Positions 36,741-49,309 of a stretch of DNA of 64,000 bases are shown one piece after another (the stretch's first letter is position 1; the number at the start of each line of letters is the position of its first letter). Made by a program: the position numbers and the translations under genes. A model generated the notes under the pieces. It was not told where the DNA came from. It did not search any database and saw only the letters and a program-made list of their open reading frames with translations. The DNA lies in assembly GCA_963457665.1 (NCBI GenBank), contig OY735209.1, positions 62,145,975-62,209,974 of the forward strand, written 5' to 3'. Origin of the DNA: Thysanoteuthis rhombus. Lineage: Eukaryota > Mollusca > Cephalopoda > Oegopsida > Thysanoteuthidae.

Positions 36741-37177
36741 AGTTGTCAGGTGGATAAATCGGAGATGATTTGAGACCAAAATGAGGATTTCCAGACGAAA
36801 TTTCAATTTTAAGGTCTGAGTAAGTTTCACACCAGCTACTGTTTAGTCATTTCTCAATCAGCAGAGAATGAATAGCCATTAAAGAATTTTTGCTGCTGTA
36901 TATACTTTCTTTAAAGTCTAACCCATCATAGATTACAACTATAGTTTTAATTGCTTTTTATGCGATGAGTTCTCATCACTCAAGTGTCAGACATTGTGAT
37001 CAAATATAAAGGAGTTGCTGTTATAAAAACATGGCAATTTGGTCCGTAAAAATTGAAAGATTATAATCAACTTCTTATGAAGAATGATCAATAAGTCATC
37101 ATCCATTTTTATTTTCATTAATATTATTATCATAACTATTAGTTCTTTTACTAGTATAATAATTACTATTACTTTAA

Positions 37178-38298
37178 TATTCCTGGCCATACCATTCTAA
37201 CTACAGACTCAAAAATTGGCATCAGCATTCCACTTAACCCCTTCTAAAAGAAAATTCTTGAAATTTTTTTGGGAAAAAAAATGCTTTTCTGACCTTATTT
37301 CTATTATAACATTCTCCAGAATCTAGATGTTTCTACAAGTTTTTTTACTCCACTCTAGATGTTTTCCAGTGGAAAACACCAGTGATGTCATAAATAGAAC
37401 TTTTTCTGACCATATTTATTCTTCAATGGAATTCTTTTACATAAATTCAAGTTTTGACGCTAAGGTTATTCAATTATTCACTGTCATGGCAAATCATGAT
37501 TCTTGTTATTACTATTATCATTATTGCTGGCACTAACATTATCATTAATACCATGACTTAATATAACTAGTGATTTTTGACGAGAAGAATTTATTAAACA
37601 AATACAAGTGGCAGTAGGTGAAAAAAAAAATGAAACATTAATTGTATTTCAGTACTGACTGTATTTGAGCCTGATATGCGTAGGCAAGGTGTCGGGCTTC
37701 TCTCATCATAGTCCACTGACTTCAACACTACTTTACCACACCCCTGACTTGACTCAAGTTATTTTCTCAACAAATAAACTAAATATTTTTGTAGTAGGGG
37801 AAGAACTTTTTTTCAAACTAGAATGATAACAAGGAAAAAAAAAAAAAAATCTGAACATTTAAAAAATTTTTGTCTCAATGACCCCCCCCCCAAAAAAACC
37901 AGTTGTGTCTAATGATGTGGTATATTCAACCCGTGGTTAATGCCTTTGAATATCCAATATTAAACCAAGATAAAAGACCTCCCTTGTATGCAGTTAATTC
38001 CAACAGAAAAAGTTTGAATAATTAATTGGACATGATATAATTTCCATGTTTGGTCTGTAACCGCTTCCGCCATGACCTTCACGGTCTCTGACTGTCTTCA
38101 ACGTGACTTTTTCTTGTCTATAACCACTGTTCCCTCTAACATGTGCATGCACGCATGTTTTACAAACTGTCAGCGGTCGTGAAAATCAGAAATCAAAATC
38201 CTGGTTTTCATTTAGACTTGAATAACAACCTCTGGTACCAGGAAGAAAAACAGATCTATATTAGCCAGGAGTTACACCCAAATGTTTCTGTCTATATG

Positions 38299-38339
<41 letters not shown>

Positions 38340-39205
38340 TTTTTTTTCTTTCTTGCTCTTAGGGAAAATAGAGGCACACACATTCTGAAAGGTTGACTTC
38401 CTAACACTTCCTCTGCGATGAACTTTTGAAGGAGTTTGAGGACATCTTTAGATTTTTTTTTAAAAAAAAGTCATAGTTATATAAAACAGTGACAGTGTTG
38501 TTTTGTTTTTTGTACGGTGAGGAAATGGAATGAAAAATTGTGATGGGGAGGGTGAAGGGGGTAATGAGAGGATGGCAGTAACATCTGTTGGGAAATAAGC
38601 CGTTGTTTGTGTGCAGACATCTTCCAGCCAACCACCATAACTCCTATTACCTCTCTTCAACACAAGCGCTGACACAAAAAGACCCCTGTAAAATGGGACA
38701 AAGTGTAGGAAGGGGAAGTGAACAGAGTTTTTCAAATAAAAAAAAAAATTTTTTAAAAAGGGAGGAAAGTTTCAGAAGATTGTCAACTGACCAATTTGAC
38801 TGCATTGCTATCTTAGAATCAACCACCGCATCTTGGATGAATATGTAGAGATTTGTTTATAGCAGTTATGGTAACTTGCCATCACAGAACAATAATTCAA
38901 CAAATGTAGTATCGAAATTTGAATTTATATAAAAGAATTCTATTGAAGAATAAATATGGCCAGAATGACATCACTAGCGTTTTCCACTGAAAAACATCTA
39001 AAATAGAGTAAAAAAACATGTAAAAACATCTAGATTCTGGGGAATCTAGATATCAGTCATAAACCCATCGAAATAAGGCTGAGAAAAGATCAAGTTTTTT
39101 TTCCGAAAATAAAAAAAAATATTTTTAGAAGAGGTCTAATAGACAACTGATGCCAATCTTCAGGTCTGTACACAAAACAGTATGGCCAGGAGTGCTGGAA
39201 CACAC
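37178..39205. repeat. 2-kb segment bounded by about 280-bp inverted arms
   Basis: The left arm (37178-37460) and right arm (38920-39205) are inverted copies at roughly 80% by eye. Shared phrases include 'cctggccatac', 'aaacatctagattctgg' (read inverted) and 'aataaatatggtcag'/'aataaatatggccag', plus 'gttttccact'. The centre contains a (TG)n array and no transposase. It could be a foldback or large-TIR non-autonomous transposon; target-site duplications are not evident. Confidence 0.75.
38307..38338. repeat. (TG)n microsatellite
   Basis: About 15 TG units within the 2-kb inverted-arm segment. Confidence 0.95.
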
Positions 39206-39209
39206 AAAC

Positions 39210-39700
39210 ACATGAAGAACAGGAAGAATCCTTTGCCACCTTTCAAGCTTTGGGATTAAAATAGTGACAGAGATAGATGTGTCTTAGAATGCCGTTATAG
39301 AGCCTGCCAATAGTGTATTTTTATTTGTCTATTTTTTCTCTCTTTCTCGCTATGCAGAGCCAATTATAAAGGGATGTTGATTCTCACCCAATTATATAGA
39401 TTTCTTTCACAGACATCACCAACAGTACAAACAGGAGCTCAATTTTCTTGTCATAGTTAAATTTTCTCAGCAGACAAGGATTACAGCTTACCTGAATTAT
39501 TTGCTTACCAATGACAAAGTAAGCTACACCTTTTGTCTAATACACGTAACCTCATCCGAACCATTCCACTAAATGTTACAAATGTCAAGATGGATTTTTT
39601 TTTTCAATCGATTCTTTTAGATGAACATTCAACCGATTTTCACAAGAAATCTTTTGTTATAGATTTCCCTCTGTAGTGGCAGTTTCTACCGGTCATATGA
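39210..39700. other. Between-repeat stretch, nothing recognised
   Basis: AT-rich sequence. The bases after 39600 (ttttttt, then aaccgattttcacaag) show no coding or repeat match that I can identify. Confidence 0.4.
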
Positions 39701-39701
39701 A

Positions 39702-40182
39702 TACGAGGTCTGTTAGGGAAGTATCCAGCCATTTTGAATATCTCCAGAACCAGTTGAGCAGTCTTGATGTAACTTGGCCTCCAATCAAAATGGATCCTAA
39801 TGCTTGTGTGTGAACAGACGCTCTTCATTGGGGTTACTCAGTCGGCAGGGAGACGACATTGAATGAGCTTGTGTACTTTGTAACTGCCCATTTGTCACAT
39901 CTTATGTTTGGTTTTTTGGCAAATCATTGCATTACCAAGGTCTGTCAGTCCCAATATAATCCCTACGACTTTTTGCAGTTGAAAGGGAGGAGATTCAAAA
40001 CCATGGACAAGATTGAGAAAAATGCAGTGTCAGCTGATGGCTATTCAAAACAGGACTTCGCAGACTTTTGAAATAAATGAATGAGGTCCCAAGGAGAATA
40101 CTTTGAAGGAAACAGTACACCCTGAGGTAGGCCATTTTTTCATTGATATTAAATGGTTATATACTTTCTGGACAAACCTGGA
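39702..40182 (+). mobile_element. Internally deleted mariner-family element
   Basis: The left end tacgaggtctgttaggga..gtatcc resembles known mariner termini; the right end 'atactttctggacaaacctgg' is a degraded inverse. In between, frames give TAHLSHLMFGFLANHCI (the H..H/S..fLa.h.I block), then a degraded PYDF (from PPYSPDLAP-DF), LKGRRFKTMDKIEKNA and GEYFEGN, the typical transposase C-terminus. The first two thirds of the transposase are absent (about 480 bp against about 1.3 kb). It is non-autonomous. Confidence 0.85.
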
Positions 40183-41964
40183 GAATCCTAGGACTCAATA
40201 AATCCGCATTTGATTTTCTCTTTCTCTTACATTTTGTCTGTTCCTGTCTCTTACACAGATACAAGTGTTATCAGATTGATTTGTGGTATGGCTTTGTTTG
40301 TCATTGTTGAGCAGATAAGCATTTTCAAGGTACGCTGTGGACATTACAACAGGAAAATTGAGTGCTTGTTTGTGTTGTCAATGATGCCTGTGAAAGAAAT
40401 ATATGTGACTGGGTGACAATTACCATTCCTATATAATTGGCCCTGTACAACAGGAACGGAGAGGATATAATTGCCTCCTTATTCTCAGTATTGATTAAGA
40501 TGATGAATGGTTTTCTTATTTCAACAGAACCACTATGATCAGATTACACCTGAAGGTTTGATATACAATGAGAAAGAGAACCATCGTGGTTAGACTATAT
40601 GACCTGGACCTGTATTATAGAATGAGAAATAGCTATCCAAAATCATTATGGACATAGTTAATAATATCAACTTTTTTGTTTGAATATTTATTATCTATAA
40701 GATTACTGGGTGGGTGTGAAACAACAAAAAGTGGTGTTATCTTGACACCCTAAAAATGCATTGGGCAAAATCTTCAAGCAAATCTGCAAGTGTATATATA
40801 TATTACATTTATACTCAAAAATGAAAACCGTGCATATTAGTATCTGTATATCTGGTTTGAACGGCTGGAAAATATAGACGAGTAATGGAATATGACTCAA
40901 AGAAACTATGAATAAGAATATAAAGAATGTAGGAAGGAGTGTAGAGAAAAAAGGCAAAATCATCAGCTGAAGAGAGAAATGAAGTAAAAGACATTTTATG
41001 TTGATGAATCAGTAACATTTTTTTCAATAAACTTCTTGTGGAGCACTGCAGTTTCAGTCGTAAGTAGGTTTTTATCAAACTCCAGTAAAGAAGTCTGGAG
41101 CTGACTTCGTTCTCCAACTGTATCAAGGACAAGACCTATCCTCACCAAAACAAGGGAAATAAACCAATATGTAAAGCCTACATTCCCTTACCATGATTTG
41201 AACTCATGACCAACTGATTGAAGCTGTCTTACTAAATTGATAAGTCTTGGATAGTGTCAAAAATCTATCATATTACTATACATGATAAAGGCTTTATCCT
41301 CCCTGTTATTTACCCATAACTGTAGGGCAAGTAATTGATACAAAGCTAACATTTGCAACCTCAGACAAAACTCAAACCTTGTTTGCAGATTCTGTTTTTC
41401 TGCATCAGTAACTGCTACCTTACTCCACTCCTTCCAAACCAGTGCCAGTCAGTGAAAAAGATTAAAAAAATTAAAAGAAAACGCCTTGCTTAAAAGCAAA
41501 ATTATTTTCCTTCTGAAATAGATCCATTTCTCACAAAATCTGAATAACTGATGCTGACTCGAAATATAATAGTTTCAAATCTAAACGCAAACAGCTCTTA
41601 TTTCCTTTTTCTATAAACACAATCTCCAGAATTACCCAATTTACATCTGATAGAAATCTAACATAAATTTATTGTTTGAAATAAACATATTGGAGACCTA
41701 ATAAAAATTAAAGAAAATTGAGGAAAAACTAATTCAATACAACCATTTGTGATTCTATAATTGAATTTAATAGAAGTAAAAACTACAATTATAACAAACA
41801 TTTACAAGCAATTTTTATTGGTATGAAGTATTTGCAAAAGATCCCAGCATAATTGTGATGATCTGTAAGACTAAGGTGCTAAGCCTTGCCCACAAGCAGG
41901 ACTGGAATAAGGATCAAAAAAATTCTGGTCATGGATAATAGTTAATATTTCATCTGATAATAAA
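40183..41964. other. Intergenic, one SINE copy
   Basis: No gene recognised. A minus-strand SINE-like copy of the 26.2-kb family lies at 41160-41265. Confidence 0.5.
41160..41265 (-). repeat. tRNA-derived SINE copy (26.2-kb family)
   Basis: On the minus strand: 'gacttatcaatttagtaaga', 'caatcagttggtcatgagtt' then 'caaatcatggtaaggg'. Shared with 26240-26330. Confidence 0.62.
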
Positions 41965-42415
41965 ATTAGAGACTGATCTGGTGAGTCACACAATTAAAAA
42001 AACTGTCATTTTGGCAGCATGCCATATCAGAGGTGATCAATAAAAATTTGGGAAAAGGGGTGATCAATGAATAAGCTACTTCTCTTCATAGGGATCACTG
42101 GCTTTTGTTGGGTAGTGATCACTAAAATGTCTGATTTTTCAAAAACAAGCATGAATTCTGTTGTTAATAAAATAAGGAACCGATTTAGCATAAACTTGCA
42201 TTGTAAATTGGATCAACCCATTAAGGATTTTTGGCAAGGATTACAAATCAAAATTAAGATTGTTTGTTGGTATAATTAGGAGTAAATGCTCCAATTTTCA
42301 GCCCTTTGGCTTCATTGGTATGGCTTGTACACGAGATACATACTCAGCCAGCCAGACTCACTTAAAAACCGAAGAAGCCTTTTCTTAATTGTTTAGGTTG
42401 ATGGTTTCTGATTAT
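41965..42415 (-). repeat. Dispersed element copy 5 (inverted, longest)
   Basis: It contains 'gatctggtgagtcac', 'gtgatcaataaaa' (twice), 'gtagtgatcactaaaa', 'taaattggatcaaccc', 'tccaattttcagccc' and 'aaaaccgaagaagcc'. This copy is about 450 bp and gives the best view of the full element. Confidence 0.75.
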
Positions 42416-42639
42416 GTCAGAAGTAAAAGCAAACCCTAGTTTTGAACAACTGAACAAGTTTTAGACATTATGCTTAAAAATATCAGCTTCCAGTAGGTTG
42501 GAATATTCGTGTAAAATGTGCCACTGGATATTGGGTCTAGCATTCCATCTGTTCAACACATTTCCAGAAACAAGAATACTTAGATACAAATCAGAATAGA
42601 GTAGAATTTCAAAGAATGTATGTTCAGAGTTTTATGTAT

Positions 42640-43000
42640 GACTAAAAGAAGAGTTGTAGCAAGGTTGATCTGGAAGTATTTTCCAGCTCTTTTGAATATT
42701 TCGAGCATGTTTGAACAGACACCCTCCCATGAAGTAAGTCAGCATTGAGACACAATTGAGTAAACTTGCATTTTGTGACCATCACAATCTCAACGACCAA
42801 GACTAAACATCTTGTACAGGATTTTTTTTTGAAAAACATTACATCAACCAGATCTGTCGGCTCCCTAAGAGTCCAGTTTGGGCTCCCCGCAATTTCTGTG
42901 CACTAACAGAGAGGATCCACCTTTCAAAAATGAAGTCCAAGGCTAAAAAATCTGTGGTCTGTACCTTCTGAACACAAATTTTTAGTATGGCCAACCACAC
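42640..43000 (+). repeat. Possible further, very diverged mariner relative
   Basis: 'gaagtattttccagctctttt' plus 'gaatatttcgag' resembles the start of the 39.7-kb element, and PKSPVWAPRNF near 42860-42900 resembles PPYSPDLAPCDF. The similarity is weak. Confidence 0.3.
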
Positions 43001-43244
43001 CGGTTATTCATAAAGTCATTTGGGGATAAAGGGAAGGTCCTGGGAAAATATTCTTTGGCACGAAGATACCTTAGACATTTGCCCAGGTTTTACAAGTAGT
43101 CCCATAACTTTACTCATTACAAGCTCAAAGTTCCTGAAAGTGCATTTGCACCCTTCCCAATTTACAGGTATACGCTTTGTGTGTGGCCAGCCTTTTTTTT
43201 TTTGTGATAATCACGCGTATTAATTGTCTTAAATCACTATCTGA

Positions 43245-45914
43245 CTCACTGCCAGAGTAAGACCCAGGACAATTAAATTTCTCACAAGATATCTCATCAG
43301 CAGTCAGTTAAATACCAATGAGTAAAAGACATTCTGAGGGAGTAATAACTTTGAACAACTTGTTTAAAGAAAAAAGTCACCATCTCTAGGTGAACTTCTT
43401 TTTTTTTTTAGTCTATCACACATCTCTACAAGACACTTTTCAGTTGGTTAGCACCTAATATGATGAAAATTGATTTTTTCTCTGCCACACCAAGATGGGT
43501 ATTAAACTTGGTCCAAACCTTTGGGTGAACCATCCTCATCTTCCTTCTGCTACTACAACCGAAATGTTTAAAAATCAAACAAAACGTCACTAATTGTCAT
43601 TGCTAATAATTGAGTATCGCTGAGACATCCCTTGCTAAAAAAAATTGTCACTAATTTTAGGTTGCTAGTAATTGAGGCAACTACATAGACAGAAATGGAT
43701 GTAAGGATGCTGGACGCATCGTTGAACTTATGGTTCTTGTTTTCTGAACAATGACACATACGCATTTCTGGGAATTTCTCTCTTCAAACTAAACAGGAAT
43801 TTTTCCTTGAAACCCTAACGTTTTCCATTATGAAGAATAATAAACCCAAGCTGGAAAATAATCCCAAACTCCCAAAATAATTTTCATGTGCTTCCAATCT
43901 ATGCAAAAAAAGCCGAGTGAATATGAACTCAATTTGTCCAACGAATAATACAAATCCTTGAAGGATTTACTTATACTACTCTGTGTTAGCCACCTACACA
44001 AAATTACAAACAGTTTCTTCCTGTTTACTTTAAATAGAAAAGGAAAAAGCTATTTAAATCCACCGAAAGGAACAGAATAATAAAAAGCACACTACAAACC
44101 TCAGTTGAGATCGTTTACTTTTCAAGTAAACCCCACAATTTTCTAAAACTTAGTTTAGGGGGTGTTTGGACTTTTTCAGAATTAATTGATAAATCTTTGA
44201 GAAAAACAAAACAAAAAAAAAAAAAAAAAAAAAAAAACAAGGATCTGGAATCTAAGTAAAAAGAAATTTATTGCGTAGGAGCTGACCATAAAATTTTACG
44301 AGTCTACCGAAGCGCCCCTAGGGACTACCTACACTTAAAAGTGTTTCTGGCCTCATCCAATCACACAATTTTGAAGCTTAATATTTGGAGGCGTTGGGTT
44401 AGAGTAGGGTTGAGGTTGGTTCATGAACTATTAAAATCAACAAATGATAAGAAAAATAAAAATTATGATTTTAAAATTCCGTACATTACTTTTCCTGGGG
44501 TAGATTTTCCCTGGGGGAGAGATAACCTGCTCGACACATGAAGAAATAGGAATTCAACATAAAAATGTGCAGTATTGCATAATTATAGTTTGTCGTATTC
44601 ACTGGAGGTTATTCCCACAAAACATTTTTTTTCTAATTTCGAGATGAAAAAAAAAATCAATATATTTAGAGAACGGGCCTACTTTTTTAGTACCTTCTCC
44701 TATTTGTATCTTCTATCACAAAATGATTCATGTGTTTGGGTGAACAGTAGGTTACTAACATCAGATTATCGAGAGGAGACCCAGGGGAGGATGGGTGGTA
44801 ACTATTTGATTTATCATTAAATTAGTGAATCATCATTTTAATCGAGTTGGGACATTTTTTGCTATTGTTCACCATTGACCTGTTGCCGTAAAAATTACTA
44901 CATGTGTAAAATTACATCTTCATTACATCCACGCATTGATGTCAGTGGACCATTTAACCAGTTCGAGAATTTAGACAGGAATTTATGCCACGTACAAAAT
45001 ATTTTTTTTAAATACGACATTACGTAAAAAAAGGATGAGAAAATACTAGAAGAAATAAACAGATCGTGTGGTAAAAAAGCATTTAAACAACGTGGTTTTA
45101 AACGAAAAAAGTTCTGCATCGAAAGTTGGAAATTTAAACATTTTTTTCTTGCCAAGGCTAATGTTGAAGCTTCCAAGCGTTATACTTTGATAACACATGG
45201 AAAAATAAACTTGGCAACTTTTCGTTTATCTAATCAACAAATAAATCATCAAATAAATGAAACACCTAGGACGATACAGAACCCTTTTTTTTACGAAATT
45301 GACAATCAAAACTAATTAATTAATCATAAACAAAGTTTTACGAGCAAGCATCTATATTGTATAGTTTGTTCTGTTCATTATGTGTATTTTTACGATTAGG
45401 AAAATTTTAATTTTTGACCAGGCCATCAAAAAATATAGCCGAATGAATAATGAATTAGAATTGCGTAATAATAAATTTGACTACCTTCAATCAGGTAAAG
45501 ATCACACAATCATGTACGATGATAGTATTGAGAAATAGTTTTCGAGCACTACTATGAAAAAAAAGTGACTTTTTCAAAGGTTTGATCAGTTACCTTTTTC
45601 CTTATTTTAATCATCAAAGCCAGAAAGAATTTAACAATCTTGCTTACCCACTCGTTGGCGGTTAATCGAAATAATTCCCAGTAGTAGAGTGAGCTGTTAT
45701 GCACAGGCAGTAAACCCTGGGTGCAGGTACTTCCACCTCTTAGTACAAGAGGAAACGAGTATCAAATTCATCTCCTCCAGGTTAATGATGCATCTGAACA
45801 GTTAGAGATAGCACAACTGAAGTTGTTGTTCTTCCCCCAGAACAATTTATACTGATATTGTTAGCAATATGTACCCTAATGGCTTCGGTAAATACAGTAC
45901 AAAAAACTAGCGTT
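43245..45914. other. Intergenic, low-complexity, no gene seen
   Basis: AT-rich sequence with a poly-A run at 44212-44236. The rest shows no recognised element or gene. Confidence 0.4.
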
Positions 45915-46345
45915 AGAAACAGTCAACTAAAACTGTCAACATAAGTTTCTTCAGTTTTTAAGCGAGCTTGGCTGGCTATTGGCTTATGTAAATATAACGT
46001 GTATAAACCACAAACAGAGTAAGGGCTGCTGAAATTCATGCATTATTTACTCCTTGTAATATCTAGAGGGGAGGACAAAACTTTTGTTGTTTTTAAGCCC
46101 CTCTCCCCAAATGGGTTTTTAGTTGAAGGTTCGATAAGTTGCGAAGAAGTTAATGCTAAATTGATACCTAAGTTTGTGTCCAATTTCAAATTGTTTTTCT
46201 TCATTCAAATGAAAGTAACTTCTCCATCGATCAACCCTTATTTCAATTTTTTTAATTGATCACCCCCTCAAAAAAAAAACAGCGTGCTGCCAAAAGACGT
46301 TGGTCATGTATACGTTTTCCATTCAGTGACTTACCAGACCGGTTT
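45915..46345 (+). repeat. Dispersed element copy 6
   Basis: It runs from 'gtttcttcagtttttaagcg' through 'ggctggctattggctt', 'gaagttaatgctaaattgat', 'ttaattgatcacccc' to 'gacgttggtcatg' and 'tcagtgacttaccagacc'. The order is the same as copy 2. Confidence 0.72.
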
Positions 46346-46349
46346 TTTT

Positions 46350-48850
46350 TCCCTAAAAGAGACTTTTTGGCACAACTAAAAAGGATTTTTTATATACCTA
46401 AAATAAATGCAATGGGTTATTATTTTTTATTACCTTGCTTGCTTGTGAAAACATTTCTGTGTGACAGAAATTTTAAAAAACAAATGAAACCACGTTTTGA
46501 TTAAATCTAATAAGTAATGAGAATACAGAAAAAAAGGTCATTTTTATTAACTAAGCGTAGCTGAATCTTACTAATTTTAAGTTGGTAAATAAATAAAAAT
46601 CACTATTTTTGATTCATTACAATCATTTGGCAACAGAACACCCACTGATATTATTCGTAAAGTTGTAAGTTGAGAAGTATTCGTAAAAAAAAAAGGGAGG
46701 TTAAAGGAAATAAATTAACGAAAAAATATTGTTCGATAGTACAATATGTATAATTCAATACACGTAAATACCTTTTTTAAGATCAAGTTAACCAAAGGAA
46801 AAAAGATGACCGAAACATTACGAACTAAAAAAGTTACGTCAACTTTCCATCAAAAATACAAAAAAAAATCCAACTTACTTAATGTTACAATCGTCTTTTT
46901 TCCCGTCCACACTCTTCCTTTGAGCGAATGCGACCAAAATGACTAGTATTTGTTATTTTTGATGAAACGAGAAAAAAAATTCCCGCGCTAGGAAGTCAGT
47001 AGCAGTCAAATCCTGCTAAGAATTGTAGGTTACTTAAGTGTAGGTGTGGGTAAGAAGAAACTAGTTGAATACTGTTTATGCTGACATGACCATCTTTTTG
47101 CGCTTTGGCTTGGGGCAGTAGATAGGGGGTGGCTATGCTTGAGGTTCCAAGAGTTAGGCTCCTCAGGTTCTCTTTTTTTTTCTCGGAAAAAAGGAAATTA
47201 TCAGCTAAATAGAAACTAAAAAGGACATGGCAGAAATCTTCAAGAACAATAATTGTTGCTTTTTTCTTTGTGAGTTCGTCGTCGGCATCTGTTAGCTGAT
47301 ATCCAACGGCCTCGTTTGACAGAATGAAAAAGAAAAAAAGAAACAAACACATGAGTGTAACCTTGGAAGTTTGTTCCTCAGTTAGTACCCCACTCTTGCA
47401 GCCTTTTGTCAGACTTGACTAAGCTTATTGAACAAAAAAAGGAACACGTATTTGCAACAAACATCAAAGTAACTTGTGGTTTGTTTTTTCGGTGGTTAAA
47501 GCTATCTAGCTAAAGTTACAACATTACTGACCGTTGCGCCCCGTGGGAACGCTGTGGGTGCTTGCGTTCAGGCCAGTGTGCACAAGCAAGAATTCACTTG
47601 AGGATTTACTTCAATATCGAACCAAGCTTCTACTTCTTTTTCCTGGTAAAACTAAGTAAAAGGCATTTAAAAAATGTAATGCGTCTTGTTTTTTGGTAAA
47701 CACCTCCCTTTAATTTCTCAAAATATTTCCTTCCCTGTTCAAAAAAAAAAAAAAAAGGAGAGATGCACGGAAGTATTAATGGGTCACGATACCTGGTCTT
47801 TATAGTGGTTTATAACCTACAATTTTTCTTGGAATCGGTTGTGGTCCAAAAATTAGCCAATGGTTATTGCTACACGTTTCAGGGCGTTCAACCGACCGCA
47901 CCCTTACAACGAGATGTATGGAAAATGTTGTTTTTTTAATAATGGTGATATCAGGTCTAAAAGCCAGGAGTTATTTTTGAATCTATATTTCTTATTCTAA
48001 TTAAATCGATGGAGACATACGTGTTCGCACTTCACAAGCCGAGATCGTCGAACATCTGAAAAGCAAGGCTAAATAAATAACAACTAACCAGACAATGCAA
48101 TGACTTACGTGTAGAGATGAAACCAGGCAAAGAATGGGAGGTGATATTATTAGCAACCAGTGTCAGTGTGTCTGTTACAAGCTGCAAAATTGATTTTGCC
48201 AACAGCTTGAAGTTAAAACAAACTCAAAACAGGCTCAATCAAGTTCGTGATTTTGTATCTTCAGTCAGAGCTGACCGACCGGTTTCATAAATACATCAAC
48301 GCCATATTCAATTATTTCCTTGACAGCGTGAGCGTCTGCTAGGTGGGATCAGATCATCTCACCGTCTTGGGTGAGGGGTTTGAAAGTTGGAACCTTACTC
48401 GTTACAGAGAGGATAATAGTTCCTTGCAATTGTTTTATATGACTTCAATTTGATGTACCCGTATAAAAAGATGGTATTATTCTTCTCTGGTAACTGTGTT
48501 GTCGCTAAACCGCGCGCCCAGAATTATATCCTTTTGTAAGCCCCGGAAAAAGAGGCAGCGAATGCCAGTGTTTCACAATCAGCTAAACTCAGCCACAATG
48601 GCCCAGGATACACTTGAAAGCAAAATGATTTTTATCAATTCATTTCTTTTTTTTTTCTTTCTTTTTTTTTATCCTAATGAAAACAATTATATAACGTCCT
48701 AGCATTGAAACTCGCTGTTTTGTTTTTCAACCTGCGACAGCAGACAGATGGTATTGTCACGACTAAGCCAACGGGTTGAACTATTTTCTTCTCTGTGGCG
48801 CGGTTGGTAGGCATTCAAGTTATCATTCCTATTTTTAAATTGTATTTTCA
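46350..48850. other. Intergenic, no gene supported
   Basis: Short frames on both strands (for example 46996-47352 minus) are low-complexity and lack splice or domain support. A poly-A run lies near 47741-47756. I see no named element. Confidence 0.4.
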
Positions 48851-48855
48851 ATATA

Positions 48856-49307
48856 TACGCAGCCTGCCAGGAAAATATCAAGCCATTTTGAATACCTCGG
48901 GGATGTGTTACGTGGCCTTGATTTAACTTGGCAACCAACCAAAGATGGCCTTATTGCGCATACGTGTACATACACTCTCTCTTGGGGCTACTCATTCAGC
49001 AGTGAGATTGAGGGAACGTGTGTACTGTGTGGCCGTTGCATTAATAATGAATATTGTTCACCTATTGTGCAGGTTTTTTCTCGATAAAACATCTCACCAC
49101 AAAGGTTTCTCAGCCTCCCCTACGGTACAGATTTGGCCCCCAAGACCTCAGACTTTTTCCTGAGAGACTAAACCGTAGACAGGATTGTAACGAGAAAGCT
49201 GATGGCGATCCGGAAAGAGGACTTTGCAGTCTGGTTTGAAAATGTCCTAGGCTGACCAAATCATCGTTAATATTAAATGGCTTGATTCCTTTCAGGCAGA
49301 GATCGTA
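48856..49307 (+). mobile_element. Second internally deleted mariner-family element
   Basis: It begins tacgcagcctgccagg..aatatcaagccattttgaat, shared with the 39.7-kb copy (gtatccagccattttgaat), followed by 'cttggc.accaa.c.aa.atgg' and 'ggg(c/g)ttactcattcagcag'. The frame QPPYGTDLAPK-FFLRD retains the PPYSPDLAP-DFFLFPK motif in degraded form. It ends near 'aggcagagatcgta', roughly the inverse of the left end. Length 452 bp; like the first copy it lacks the N-terminal two thirds, so both likely come from one deleted progenitor. Confidence 0.75.
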
Positions 49308-49309
49308 TG

